DNA from: UBA965 sp040396955
GTDB lineage: Bacteria; Chloroflexota; Chloroflexia; Chloroflexales; Roseiflexaceae
Reading direction: 5' to 3'
NCBI GenBank assembly: GCA_040396955.1
Contig: JBBAWX010000002.1
Coordinates: 62,001-126,000 of the forward strand
DNA length: 64,000 nt
This document shows, in pieces, positions 33,776 to 42,537 of this stretch (position 1 is its first letter; each line of letters starts with the position of its first letter). Below the pieces are notes generated by a model that saw nothing but the letters and a program-made list of their open reading frames with translations, was not told where the DNA came from and made no database searches. The position numbers and the translations under genes are program-made.

Positions 33776-34867
33776 CTAGCGATCCAAAAGTGACGGGATG
33801 ACCTGCCGGAGCGCCGCAATGCACTGCTGGTTTTCGGCGGGAGTCCCAAATGAAATACGCACGACCCCAGGCAGGCCCCATGCCGAGAGGGCATTAATGG
33901 AGATCCCTTGGGCAGCGAGTGCTTGTTGCACAACGGTATCACTGCCTGCATCACCAACACGCACTGCAATGAAATTCGTTTCACTGGCAAATGGTGCGAG
34001 TCCCAGTGCCGTCAATTCACGCTGAAACAGTGCACGTGCCTCAGCCACATGTGCGCGACTTGCCGCCACATGCTGCCCATCAGTGAGTGCGGCCACACCT
34101 GCCACCATGGCCAAGGCGTTGACATCAAACACGGGGCGAGTGCGGTTGATGTAATCGAGCACCTCTGGCGCCGCGATGGCATAGCCGAGGCGCAAACCAG
34201 CAAGCCCGTAAATTTTAGCAAACGTCCGGAGCACAATCATATTGTTGCGCCCATTGCGGATTTCAGCAATCATATCAGGAAAATCCGCGCGGGTCACATA
34301 CTCCACGTACGCTTCATCCATCAGAATTAACACATCATCGGGGACCTGTTGCAAAAACGCATGCATTTCGGTCGCACTATTGGTGGTACCGGTGGGATTA
34401 TTGGGATTACAAATGAGTACCATACGCGTTTGCGGAGTTATGGCGGCAGCAATCGCAGGTAAATCATGCACGCCATCGACTAACGGCACACGTTTTTGTA
34501 CGGCGCCCATCATCTGCGTACGCAGATAATAACTGATGAACGTGCCGTTGGCCATCACCACTTCATCACCCGGATTCAGATATGCGAGTGCAGTCAGCAA
34601 AATGAGCTCATCAGAGCCGTTGGCACAGAGCACCATTTCCGCAGGTACGTGCAAAAAACCACCAATGGCCTCGCGCAACACGGTCGTGTTGGGATCAGCA
34701 TAGCGGTGAATTGTCGGTAATGCGCTCGCAATTGCTTCAAGGGCTTTGGGAGAGGGACCGAGGGGATTTTCATTCGCCGACAGACGGGCACTGACTGTTG
34801 GCACCCCACTTGCGGGTCGCGACCCACGATGTGACGGCAGGGCCGCAATTGCTGGTTTTTGGCGCAT
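33776..34867 (-). CDS. hisC: Histidinol-phosphate aminotransferase
   Basis: A 363-residue class I/II aminotransferase of the HisC branch. LSANENPLGPSPKALEAI near residue 30 is the family start; NGSDELILL near 85, NPNNPTGTTN near 160 and the PLP Lys in TFAKIYGLAGLRLGYA near 225 follow. It converts imidazole acetol phosphate to histidinol phosphate with glutamate; some paralogues act on aromatic substrates. ATG at 34867 has AAAAGGA at 8 nt and replaces a longer in-frame start at 34951. It is followed by ugd. A minus-strand -10 TATAAT is at 34918-34913. Confidence 0.88.
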   Translation of the reverse strand: MRQKPAIAALPSHRGSRPASGVPTVSARLSANENPLGPSPKALEAIASALPTIHRYADPNTTVLREAIGGFLHVPAEMVLCANGSDELILLTALAYLNPGDEVVMANGTFISYYLRTQMMGAVQKRVPLVDGVHDLPAIAAAITPQTRMVLICNPNNPTGTTNSATEMHAFLQQVPDDVLILMDEAYVEYVTRADFPDMIAEIRNGRNNMIVLRTFAKIYGLAGLRLGYAIAAPEVLDYINRTRPVFDVNALAMVAGVAALTDGQHVAASRAHVAEARALFQRELTALGLAPFASETNFIAVRVGDAGSDTVVQQALAAQGISINALSAWGLPGVVRISFGTPAENQQCIAALRQVIPSLLDR

Positions 34868-35001
34868 ATCCGCATCCTTTTGACGCAAAACATCCTCTGT
34901 GTTCCGTGCGGTATTATAGCACGGACACGCTGACAAACACCATACAAACACGTCTTGTGTTCCTCATGCCAATCCCCCGACTGTTAAGTATTTCGCTGTG
35001 T

Positions 35002-35030
35002 TTGCAATTTGTGAAAAATGGTGCTATGCT
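35002..35030 (+). promoter_or_regulatory. Promoter of rex with possible Rex half-site
   Basis: TTGCAA (35002-35007) and TATGCT (35025-35030) are exactly 17 bp apart. The spacer holds TTGTGAAAA (35009-35017), which matches the left half of the Rex operator TTGTGAA-N4-TTCACAA; the right half is not seen. Transcription would begin about 50 bp before the GTG. Confidence 0.65.
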
Positions 35031-35085
35031 CATTCAAGATTGTACCGCACACATTACCAAGTCTGTGCTAAGTAGGAGCAACCAC

Positions 35086-35715
35086 GTGAATCGTGCTATT
35101 ACTCCACCCGACGTAGTTGTGCGCCGACTCCCCCTCTATGCTCGTAGCCTCCGTTATCTCCTCCGTGAGGGTGTGCTCTCCGTTTCTTCGCAAGAGCTTG
35201 GTGAGCGTATCAATGTTACTGCCGCTCAGATCCGCAAAGATCTCTCATACTTCGGAGAATTCGGCAAACAGGGCATCGGGTACGACGTTGAGCGTTTACT
35301 CAACCAAATCGAGCAAATTCTCGGACTCGACCGAGCGTGGGCGGTTGCACTCATCGGCGCAGGGCATCTTGGTGAGGCCATCATGCGCTATGAGGGATTT
35401 CGCGCCCAGGGGATTCATGTAGCAGCGGTTTTTGATGCCCACCCAGATAAAGTAGGGAAATCTGTTGGTGGACTGCGCATTCGCCACATCAACACCATGG
35501 CAGATGTGGTAGCCGAGGCCAAAATCCAAATGGCTATTTTGGCAGTTCCCGCCGACCGTGCCCAAGAAGTTGCCGACATGCTGATTCAGGCTGGGGTCAA
35601 GGCCATGCTCAGTTACGCACCAACGGTGCTTCAGGTGCCCGAGGGCGTGTGGGTGCGCTACATTGACCCGATTTCTATATTGCACAGCATGACGTTTTAT
35701 CTGGCACGAGAATAA
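35086..35715 (+). CDS. rex: Redox-sensing transcriptional repressor Rex
   Basis: A 209-residue Rex. A winged helix covers about 1-80, with LPLYARSLRYLLREGV, the recognition region TAAQIRKDLSYFGEFGKQGIGY; then a Rossmann domain with ALIGAGHLGEAI near 92 and a C-terminal swapped helix (YIDPISILHSMTFYL). It binds DNA with NAD+ and leaves it when NADH rises, thus derepressing fermentative or respiratory genes. GTG at 35086 has TAGGAG 7 nt upstream; longer in-frame starts lie upstream of a clear promoter. The gene is monocistronic. Confidence 0.95.
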   Translation: MNRAITPPDVVVRRLPLYARSLRYLLREGVLSVSSQELGERINVTAAQIRKDLSYFGEFGKQGIGYDVERLLNQIEQILGLDRAWAVALIGAGHLGEAIMRYEGFRAQGIHVAAVFDAHPDKVGKSVGGLRIRHINTMADVVAEAKIQMAILAVPADRAQEVADMLIQAGVKAMLSYAPTVLQVPEGVWVRYIDPISILHSMTFYLARE

Positions 35716-35726
35716 TCCTCCCCCGC

Positions 35727-36551
35727 TTATTCCACGCGCGGCACGGCAGTCGGTTCTACCTCTTTTTCGGCCTCAATATCGCAAACACTTGGCGCAAGCG
35801 TGGACACATAGCGATCAATGGTCAACATCAGCTCGGTCTGCGCATCAACACCCGGAATTCCTGCTGTGTGTGCCCACGCCACCACCGCAAAAGTCACCGT
35901 GTTCGCTTGTAAGCGCACCACGCGCACGGTTGGGGCCGGCTCGCTGAGCAGGTGTTCGGCATAGCGTACCACATCGGCCAACTGACGAGCGACTCCATTT
36001 ACTTCTGCGGGCCGCGTCAGCGTGACCTGCACCTGCACTTTGCGGATACCCGATCGTTGGTAGTTGGTAATCGGTGCGTTATTTACCAGATGATTGGGGA
36101 TTTCGATGACAAGTCCTTGCGGGGTACGCACCGTGGTTGCATGCAGACGCATGGCCACGACTTCGCCGCGTGTGCCAGCTACACATACGTCATCACCGAT
36201 TTGAAACGGACGGCGATACAGCAACAGCAACCCGGCCAAATGACTAGTGGCAACATCTTTGATGGCGAGCCCAGCAATAACACCGGTGGCGCCAAGACCG
36301 GCCAAAAAGCTCGTTGCAGCCGTACTCCACCCCGCCTGCGTGAGGCCAATCGCACTGCCAATCATCACAACCACAATATATGCGACGGTGCCAATCAACG
36401 CCGCAATTTCACTGGGAAAGCCGATGCGTTTGGCGGACAAATCGCCCAACACTCGCACTCGACGTGCGAGCACGAATGTTGCAAAAACAATCCCAATCAA
36501 CAAAAGTATTTTCGGAATGTTCGCACTCAACGTGGCAACAACATCACTCAT
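35727..36551 (-). CDS. MscS-family small-conductance mechanosensitive channel
   Basis: A 274-residue MscS-type channel. Three hydrophobic segments occupy about 10-30, 50-70 and 80-110; the pore helix TSFLAGLGATGVIAGLAIKDVATSHLAG has the Gly/Ala pattern of TM3. The beta domain follows with FQIGDDVCVAGTRGEVV and IEIPNHLVNNAPITNY. It should open on membrane tension in hypo-osmotic shock and release solutes. TAGGAG lies upstream of ATG. It converges with rex, 11 bp between stops, with no terminator hairpin seen. Confidence 0.92.
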   Translation of the reverse strand: MSDVVATLSANIPKILLLIGIVFATFVLARRVRVLGDLSAKRIGFPSEIAALIGTVAYIVVVMIGSAIGLTQAGWSTAATSFLAGLGATGVIAGLAIKDVATSHLAGLLLLYRRPFQIGDDVCVAGTRGEVVAMRLHATTVRTPQGLVIEIPNHLVNNAPITNYQRSGIRKVQVQVTLTRPAEVNGVARQLADVVRYAEHLLSEPAPTVRVVRLQANTVTFAVVAWAHTAGIPGVDAQTELMLTIDRYVSTLAPSVCDIEAEKEVEPTAVPRVE

Positions 36552-36626
36552 CGTGTGCTCCTAGGCAACCGTGCAACAGAACACGCCCATGGGGCACGTT
36601 CCCCCAAAATTTTGCTCTGACTGTAC

Positions 36627-36632
36627 TATAAT
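36627..36632 (+). promoter_or_regulatory. Candidate -10 element of the flavin reductase operon
   Basis: TATAAT lies 62 bp upstream of the ATG at 36694. No good -35 is visible at 16-18 bp, so an activator or an alternative arrangement may be needed. Confidence 0.4.
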
Positions 36633-36693
36633 ACATGAGAATACGGTGATTGCTGAGTGCTCATAGGCACCATTTCAATAAAGGATTGCGTTC

Positions 36694-37167
36694 ATGCCAA
36701 TCGATGAGACGATATTTCGCAAAGCAATGGGCAGTTTTTTGAGCGGGGTAACTGTCGTTACTACTCGCCATGACCAGCAACTCTACGGGATGACCGTGAG
36801 TTCGTTTTGTTCGTTGTCATTACAACCACAACTCCTCTTGGTCTGTATCACCAACACGCTACCCACCCACAATGCCATCCTCAAATCGGGGAAGTTTGCA
36901 GTGAACATTTTGTCGCAACAACAAGCTCATCTCTCACAGCACTTCGCCAGTCGTGCAGTCGATAAATTTACCGACATCGAATGGAAACCAGGTCCCGATG
37001 GGCAACCGTTGCTCCCTGGTTGCTGTGCGGTGCTCGAGTGTACCCTGGCCCATGTCTTGCCAGGAGGCGACCATTCGATTGTCGTGGGGGCCATCAACTA
37101 CGCTGAAGTCAACAACGACCTAGCGCCGTTGGCCTATCATCGTGGAGCCTATCATCAGCTGGCATGA
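36694..37167 (+). CDS. Flavin reductase family protein (FMN-binding split barrel)
   Basis: A 157-residue protein of the flavin reductase-like domain. FLSGVTVVTTRH near residue 12, TVSSFCSLSLQPQLLLVCI near 30 and KFAVNILSQQQ near 68 follow the family pattern; GGDHSIVVGAI near the C terminus matches the conserved motif. It reduces free FMN or FAD with NAD(P)H, or serves as the reductase partner of a monooxygenase. AAAGGA upstream supports the ATG. Its TGA overlaps the ATG of sua5 (ATGA). Confidence 0.9.
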   Translation: MPIDETIFRKAMGSFLSGVTVVTTRHDQQLYGMTVSSFCSLSLQPQLLLVCITNTLPTHNAILKSGKFAVNILSQQQAHLSQHFASRAVDKFTDIEWKPGPDGQPLLPGCCAVLECTLAHVLPGGDHSIVVGAINYAEVNNDLAPLAYHRGAYHQLA

Positions 37168-38222
37168 AGACGATTCGTATTGCAATTGATTCCCACGCGA
37201 TTGACAAGGCCCGCCTTGCGCAAGCTGCACAGATTCTATGTGACGGCGGGTTGGTGGCCATGCCCACCGAAACCGTCTACGGCTTAGCCGCAAATGCGCT
37301 CGACGAGCGCGCTGTGGCGGCGATTTTTCAGGCCAAGGGCCGACCTACCAGTGATCCACTGATCGTACATGTGGCCGATATGGCCGACCTGGCCACTATT
37401 TGTGCTACGCCACTGCCGGCACTTTTTGACGTACTCGCGGCTCACTTTTGGCCGGGGCCGCTCACACTGCTTCTCCCCAAACACCCGCAGTTAACCAACC
37501 TCATCACTGCTGGTCATGCCACGGTTGCAGTGCGAATGCCGGCACATCCTGTGGCAATTGCGCTCATTCGCGCATGTGGAGTGCCGCTTGTTGCCCCATC
37601 GGCCAATCTTTTTTCTCGACCGAGTCCGACCAGTGCCGATCATGTCTTGCATGATTTGGCAGGGCGCATCGATGCGGTCATTGATGCTGGGCCATGCCGG
37701 GTAGGTGTTGAATCCACCATCCTCGATATTACCAGCCCGCAGCCGCGGATTCTCCGCCAGGGTGGGATTCCCCAGTCACAGATAGAAGCAATAATCGGCA
37801 CTGTCACGCTTCATACGCAACACGCCGCCCACGACACCGCAGTGCCAGCCCCAGGGCTCCTCCTCAAGCACTACTCACCACACACGCCGTTACAACTCTA
37901 TCGTGGAGACGTCTCTGACGTACAACGGGCCATTGTGGACTTTTGCCAATCTCACCCCCACATGCGTATTGCTTGGCTAGGCTACGACCACGATGCCGCT
38001 GTGGCAACTGCGGTCGGGGTTCGTTTTGTGTCATTAGGTGCCATTGCCGATGATGACGATGTAGCACACCGTCTTTTTGAGGGACTGCGCACGGTTGATC
38101 GTCTCCAGGCGGATGTCATCGTCACGAGTGAGCCATTTGGGCATGGGTTAGCCGCCGCCGTACGAGATCGCCTCTTCCGGGCAGCCGAAGGACGTGTCAT
38201 CATGGCAACTCCCGCCAATTAA
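37164..38222 (+). CDS. L-threonylcarbamoyladenylate synthase, long Sua5 form
   Basis: A 352-residue protein of the Sua5 type. The YrdC domain covers about 1-205, with MPTETVYGLAANALDE near 33, KGRPTSDPLIVHV near 58 and VAPSANLFSRPSPT near 145. A linker leads to the C-terminal Sua5 domain (about 230-350). It makes threonylcarbamoyl-AMP from Thr, bicarbonate and ATP for the t6A37 tRNA modification, with TsaB/TsaD elsewhere. ATG overlaps the preceding TGA. Family length is usually 330-350 for Sua5 and about 200 for TsaC, so this is the long form. Confidence 0.92.
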   Translation: MKTIRIAIDSHAIDKARLAQAAQILCDGGLVAMPTETVYGLAANALDERAVAAIFQAKGRPTSDPLIVHVADMADLATICATPLPALFDVLAAHFWPGPLTLLLPKHPQLTNLITAGHATVAVRMPAHPVAIALIRACGVPLVAPSANLFSRPSPTSADHVLHDLAGRIDAVIDAGPCRVGVESTILDITSPQPRILRQGGIPQSQIEAIIGTVTLHTQHAAHDTAVPAPGLLLKHYSPHTPLQLYRGDVSDVQRAIVDFCQSHPHMRIAWLGYDHDAAVATAVGVRFVSLGAIADDDDVAHRLFEGLRTVDRLQADVIVTSEPFGHGLAAAVRDRLFRAAEGRVIMATPAN

Positions 38223-38252
38223 TCTGCAGACAACAATCGTGCGCTACACTGT

Positions 38253-38281
38253 GTTCAAGCATGCGTACGGTGTGCTATACT
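38253..38281 (+). promoter_or_regulatory. Candidate promoter before the small CxxC gene
   Basis: A good -10 TATACT (38276-38281) lies 33 bp before the ATG at 38314. The only -35 at 17 bp is GTTCAA (38253-38258), a weak match. Confidence 0.4.
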
Positions 38282-38313
38282 AGGCGGAATAGTTTCACCC
38301 AATTAGGTGTGAT

Positions 38314-38640
38314 ATGACGTGGTGGCAACGAATTTTCGGTGGGAACAGACAATCAGCGGTGCGTGAACAACAGCTCTACGTGCAGTGTAATCGTTGCCGT
38401 ACGGTGCTTGCTGTTCGCGTTGATCTCTACAACGATGTCTCTGCTGAATACGACGAAGTACGTGGTCAGGAATACTACATTCTTCGCAAAGACATCGTGG
38501 ATGCCCGCTGTTTTCAACGCATGCACGCAGAAATCCAATACGACCAGTACCGCCATGAACAAAAACGTTCGTTGCAGGGTGGTACGTTTATCGACGCCGC
38601 AACCTATCAACAGTTGGCGACCGGCGATCGTTCTCGCTAG
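38314..38640 (+). CDS. Small hypothetical protein with Cys-x2-Cys
   Basis: A 108-residue basic, soluble protein. It starts MTWWQRIFG, has a zinc-knuckle-like pair Cys-Asn-Arg-Cys near residue 26 and a single Cys near 66, with Tyr and Gln rich segments. Chemistry suggests a small beta domain that may bind metal, but two of four ligands are not seen. It lies 29 bp before pgi and could be co-transcribed. RBS AGGTGTGAT is present. No family name is recognised. Confidence 0.65.
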   Translation: MTWWQRIFGGNRQSAVREQQLYVQCNRCRTVLAVRVDLYNDVSAEYDEVRGQEYYILRKDIVDARCFQRMHAEIQYDQYRHEQKRSLQGGTFIDAATYQQLATGDRSR

Positions 38641-38669
38641 TTTTGTCGTTACTCCAGATACGAGGTGTT

Positions 38670-40085
38670 ATGAGTTACCACAACCCAACCTGGCAGGCCG
38701 GTATGCGCATCAGGCTCGATGTCAACAATGCACGTACTGACATGGTCGGGGCACACGGAGTTGCCGATGCGGCGCTTCATGCGCTGGTACCAGCAGTACA
38801 ACAGGCCATAGAAGAGATTCATGCGCAACGTGACACCCTCGGGTGGCCCGTCCTTCCTGAGCAAGACATTTCGGCCATCGTAGCGACCGCTGAGCGTATC
38901 AAACATGTCGAAAACTTCGTTGTGCTTGGCATCGGCGGCTCCGCGCTCGGCAACATTGCCGTGCACTCGGCGCTCAACCATCCGTTTTACAACGAGCTTC
39001 CACGCTCCAAGCGACAAGCGCCCAAATTATACGTCATCGACAACTCGGATCCCGACCTCAATGCGGCACTCCTTGAGACTCTTGACCCGGCCAGCACCGT
39101 CTACAACGTCATTAGCAAAAGTGGCACAACAGCCGAAACCATGGCCTCCTTTTTGGCGGTACGCGATTACGTGAGCCGCACACTCGGGCCGGCAGCGCTA
39201 CCCCAGCACCTTATTCTCACTACCGACCCCAAGAGTGGCTTTGTGCGCCAAATCGGTACCAAAGAGGGCTGGAGCATGCTCGATTTGCCACCCAACGTTG
39301 GTGGGCGTTTTTCGGTACTCACCACGGTGGGGCTTTTGTCGGCTGCAGTAACCGGCATTGATATCCGTGAATTGCTGGCTGGCGCCGCCTACGGCTATCA
39401 GCTCGCACGCAACCTGGATGTGCTACAAAATCCAGCAGCCCTTGCAGCCATGGTCAACCATGTGGCCGCTCAGAACGGTAAAAACATGGTGGTCATGATG
39501 CCTTATTCCCATCACTTACGCCATATTGCTGACTGGTTTGCACAGTTGTGGGCAGAAAGTCTCGGAAAAAAGTACGACCTCGCCGGGAATATCGTGAACG
39601 TCGGTACAACGCCAATCAAAGCACTTGGCGCCACCGACCAACATTCACAGGTCCAGCTCTATGTCGAGGGCCCCTACGACAAATTGGTCAATTTTTTGGC
39701 AGTTGACTCCTACAACCACACAGTGAGCATCCCGGGAGCGTACCCCGAACTTGAGGGCGTGGCGTACCTCGGCGGTCACACCTTCAACGAATTGATTCAA
39801 GCCGAACAACAGGCGACCGCCATCGCCCTGTGCGATGCTGGTCGACCCAACATCACACATCATCTCCCGGCCATCAACGCCTTCACCATCGGCCAACTCT
39901 TCATGTTGTTCGAAATGCAGACCGCCATTGCCGGGGCGCTCCTCAACATCAACACCTTTGACCAACCGGGCGTTGAGGCGGGCAAAATTGCCACGTACGC
40001 CTTACTCGGTCGTGATGGGTTTGCACAACGCCGCCAAGAGATTGCCGCGGCCCGACAACGCCGCCAGCCACAGTGGGAGGTATAA
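38670..40085 (+). CDS. pgi: Glucose-6-phosphate isomerase
   Basis: A 471-residue SIS-fold isomerase, shorter than the 550-residue E. coli type but normal for this bacterial branch. VVLGIGGSALGNIAVHSAL near 85 and VISKSGTTAETMASF near 148 bind phosphate; GGRFSVLTTVGLL near 212 and ATDQHSQVQLYVEGP near 320 carry active-site residues including the His of the ring-opening step. It links glucose-6-P and fructose-6-P. ATG at 38670 has GAGG upstream; an in-frame TTG at 38643 lies just after the previous stop and lacks an RBS. Confidence 0.94.
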   Translation: MSYHNPTWQAGMRIRLDVNNARTDMVGAHGVADAALHALVPAVQQAIEEIHAQRDTLGWPVLPEQDISAIVATAERIKHVENFVVLGIGGSALGNIAVHSALNHPFYNELPRSKRQAPKLYVIDNSDPDLNAALLETLDPASTVYNVISKSGTTAETMASFLAVRDYVSRTLGPAALPQHLILTTDPKSGFVRQIGTKEGWSMLDLPPNVGGRFSVLTTVGLLSAAVTGIDIRELLAGAAYGYQLARNLDVLQNPAALAAMVNHVAAQNGKNMVVMMPYSHHLRHIADWFAQLWAESLGKKYDLAGNIVNVGTTPIKALGATDQHSQVQLYVEGPYDKLVNFLAVDSYNHTVSIPGAYPELEGVAYLGGHTFNELIQAEQQATAIALCDAGRPNITHHLPAINAFTIGQLFMLFEMQTAIAGALLNINTFDQPGVEAGKIATYALLGRDGFAQRRQEIAAARQRRQPQWEV

Positions 40086-40090
40086 CCGCC

Positions 40091-40564
40091 ATGATCGTTA
40101 CGCAGTGTCCGACCTGCAACGGGCCGCTTCAGTCCATTGCTGAAGCTGCTCAAGATCCACAACTCCCTGCAGAGGTGCGTGCATCACTTGCCCTACCAGC
40201 CTCGCCTCAACCGCGGCAAGCTGGCGGGTTGGGGTGTACCACACTTGCCCTCAGTTTTGCGATGGCGTTGGCCGCTGCCATCATCATTGGTACGTTGAGC
40301 GAGCTTACCATTGGCACCGACTTCCCTGCACAGGGTATGCGCCGCGGTGAAGCGGGCATTTTTAGTGGCATTGGCGTCTTTATCATCGTCATGATTGCAA
40401 TGTTTTCCGTGTTCGTCTATCGCCAAGCACGCAACGATGCCACACTCAAGAAAGCACTCGACCGCTGGCATGTCATCCGTCAAGCCCATGAACACGATGG
40501 GTTTTGCCCGACGTGTCACCAACGAGTATCAGCACCCATCCCAATGCCACCAGAGGAGTCGTGA
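40091..40564 (+). CDS. Zinc-ribbon membrane protein, hypothetical
   Basis: A 157-residue protein with a Cys-x2-Cys knuckle at each end: CPTCNGPL near residue 6 and CPTCHQRV near 140. Two hydrophobic helices lie between (about 48-70 and 85-107), so both termini are on the same side and the two knuckles could form one zinc ribbon. The ATG follows GGGAGG by 10 nt, 5 bp after pgi. Its TGA overlaps the ATG of the next gene (TGATG). I do not recognise a family; it may be a scaffold for the neighbouring enzymes, which is a guess. Confidence 0.68.
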   Translation: MIVTQCPTCNGPLQSIAEAAQDPQLPAEVRASLALPASPQPRQAGGLGCTTLALSFAMALAAAIIIGTLSELTIGTDFPAQGMRRGEAGIFSGIGVFIIVMIAMFSVFVYRQARNDATLKKALDRWHVIRQAHEHDGFCPTCHQRVSAPIPMPPEES

Positions 40565-42537
40565 TGAAAGACGTATCGCTCATTCTTTGCCATGCGACCA
40601 TCGTCACCATGAATACCGACGGCACCATCTTGTTTGATGGTGCCGTTGCTGTCAACAACGACATCATTGTTGCGGTGGGACCAAGCGCCGACATCTGCGC
40701 ACACTACCAGGCACAACAAATCATCGATTGCCACGGGTGCGCCATCATTCCTGGGCTCATCAACGCCCATGCGCATGTGCCGATGAGTCTCCTACGGGGT
40801 ATCGTTGCTGACCTGCAACTCGATGTCTGGTTATTTGGCTACATGTTTCCCGTCGAAGGGACCTTCGTCAACCCCGAATTCGTCCGTGTTGGCACACTGC
40901 TCTCGTGTGCCGAAATGATTCGTAGTGGCACGACCACCTTCGTTGATATGTATTTCTACGAAGAAGAAGTGGCCAACGCTGTCGACGAAGCCGGCCTACG
41001 CGCCATCTGTGGGCAATCGGTCATGCGTTTGCCCTCCCCCGATGCAGCCTCTTTTGATGTGGGTCTCGAACGAGCCACTCGTTTCATTGAGCACTGGCAT
41101 CAACACCCACGTATTACCCCGACCATTGCGCCACATGCACCCTACACCTGTACCGACGAAATCTACCAGCGGGCGGTGGAGCTCTGCCAGAAGTATCAGA
41201 TTCCTCTTGTCACCCATTTGAGCGAAACCGCCCGCGAGGTCGATGAATCACGCCAACAACGAGATGGCACCCCCATCGCCTACGTTGACCGTGTCGGGGC
41301 GTTTACCGTCAACTGTATTGCCGCCCATTGCGTACACGCCACCGACGACGACATCAAACTCCTCGCTGCCAAAGGTGTGGGGGTCGCACCATGCCCAACC
41401 TCCAACCTCAAATTGGCCAGCGGTGTGGCGCCCTACACCAAATTCCTCGCTGCTGGTGTCAAACTAGGTCTCGGCACTGACGGTCCTGCCTCCAATGACG
41501 ACCAAGACATGTTCAGCGAAATCCACTTGGCCGCACTTCTGCCCAAAGGCCTCAGCGGCGACCCAACCGCCATGCCGGCTCGTACCGCGTTCTCGTTGGC
41601 AACATCGTCGGGAGCCAAAGCCATTCACCAAGCCGATCGCATCGGCTCCATTGAAGTGGGCAAGCAGGCTGACCTGGTGGTGGTTGAGCTCGGCAATCCG
41701 CACTCGACCCCCAACTACACCTATGCCAGCGATGCCATCTACAACCAGCTGGTCTATACCAGTCACGCGAGCGACGTTCGCGATGTTGTGGTGGCTGGGC
41801 GCATCCTACTCCGAAATCGACACCTGCTTACCCTCGATGAAGGGCGCATTTTAGCCGATGCTCGTCGCATCGCCAACAACATTAATTCGTTTTTGGCGAA
41901 TCGCGAAGAAAACCTGCTCGACAAAGTGATTGCCATCGGCTCGGTGGCGGCAAGTGAGATTTTTGAGGTGCAGGTCAAGGCCATCATCACCCCTGAGCAA
42001 CAAACTGCGCTCATGCAGACCCTGCAAACAAGTCCGTTTCACCTCGAGCGTCAAAATTCACGTACCCAGTACGACACCTACTTTTTGTGGGAAGACAAAG
42101 ACCAAGGCCGCATCCGGCTCCGCGAAGACCACCGCCACGATGGCAATGGACGCACCCAACCCTACTACACACTCACGCTCATGGAAAAGGCCGAGCGCGT
42201 GGAGCATCAATCTGCCATCCAACTCAGTCGCGCTCGCTACACGGCTCCAGCCCACCACAGCGAACGTTTTTATCGGGAGTACTTTCAACCACAACGGGTT
42301 GTAACCATTACCAAAGAACGCCAGCGCATGCACATCCGTTACAAAGAGACAGCGTTCGCCATCAATATTGACCGCCTGACCAATGGTGCCACACCAGGAC
42401 CGTATCTTGAGATTAAGTGCCGCACTTGGAGCCAACGCGACGCTCACCTCAAGGCGCACCTCATCGGCGAAATCCTCGCCCTGTTGCACATTGACGAGGC
42501 CCACCTCATCAAGCAAGAATATGTCGATCAATTCTAA
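40564..42537 (+). CDS. Amidohydrolase (MTA/SAH deaminase-like) fused to a CYTH-like domain
   Basis: A 657-residue fusion. Residues 1 to about 450 are a metal-dependent amidohydrolase of the MtaD/TrzA kind, with INAHAHVPMS near 65, His in THLSETAREV, CVHATDDD and LGTDGPASNDD holding the metal and catalytic residues. Residues about 465-657 look like a CYTH (triphosphate tunnel) domain: EVQVK in place of ExExK, YDTYFLWEDK, RIRLRE, an ITKERQ segment and PGPYLEIKC. CYTH domains hydrolyse or cyclise triphosphates. The start overlaps the previous stop (TGATG) and GAGGAG is 5 nt upstream. The deaminase substrate and the CYTH role are not known. Confidence 0.85.
   Translation: MKDVSLILCHATIVTMNTDGTILFDGAVAVNNDIIVAVGPSADICAHYQAQQIIDCHGCAIIPGLINAHAHVPMSLLRGIVADLQLDVWLFGYMFPVEGTFVNPEFVRVGTLLSCAEMIRSGTTTFVDMYFYEEEVANAVDEAGLRAICGQSVMRLPSPDAASFDVGLERATRFIEHWHQHPRITPTIAPHAPYTCTDEIYQRAVELCQKYQIPLVTHLSETAREVDESRQQRDGTPIAYVDRVGAFTVNCIAAHCVHATDDDIKLLAAKGVGVAPCPTSNLKLASGVAPYTKFLAAGVKLGLGTDGPASNDDQDMFSEIHLAALLPKGLSGDPTAMPARTAFSLATSSGAKAIHQADRIGSIEVGKQADLVVVELGNPHSTPNYTYASDAIYNQLVYTSHASDVRDVVVAGRILLRNRHLLTLDEGRILADARRIANNINSFLANREENLLDKVIAIGSVAASEIFEVQVKAIITPEQQTALMQTLQTSPFHLERQNSRTQYDTYFLWEDKDQGRIRLREDHRHDGNGRTQPYYTLTLMEKAERVEHQSAIQLSRARYTAPAHHSERFYREYFQPQRVVTITKERQRMHIRYKETAFAINIDRLTNGATPGPYLEIKCRTWSQRDAHLKAHLIGEILALLHIDEAHLIKQEYVDQF

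Noticed and set aside
34798..35085. Long N-terminal extension of Rex
   Set aside because: The region holds the rex promoter and the divergent hisC start, and Rex proteins normally begin where GTG 35086 places it, with TAGGAG at 7 nt.
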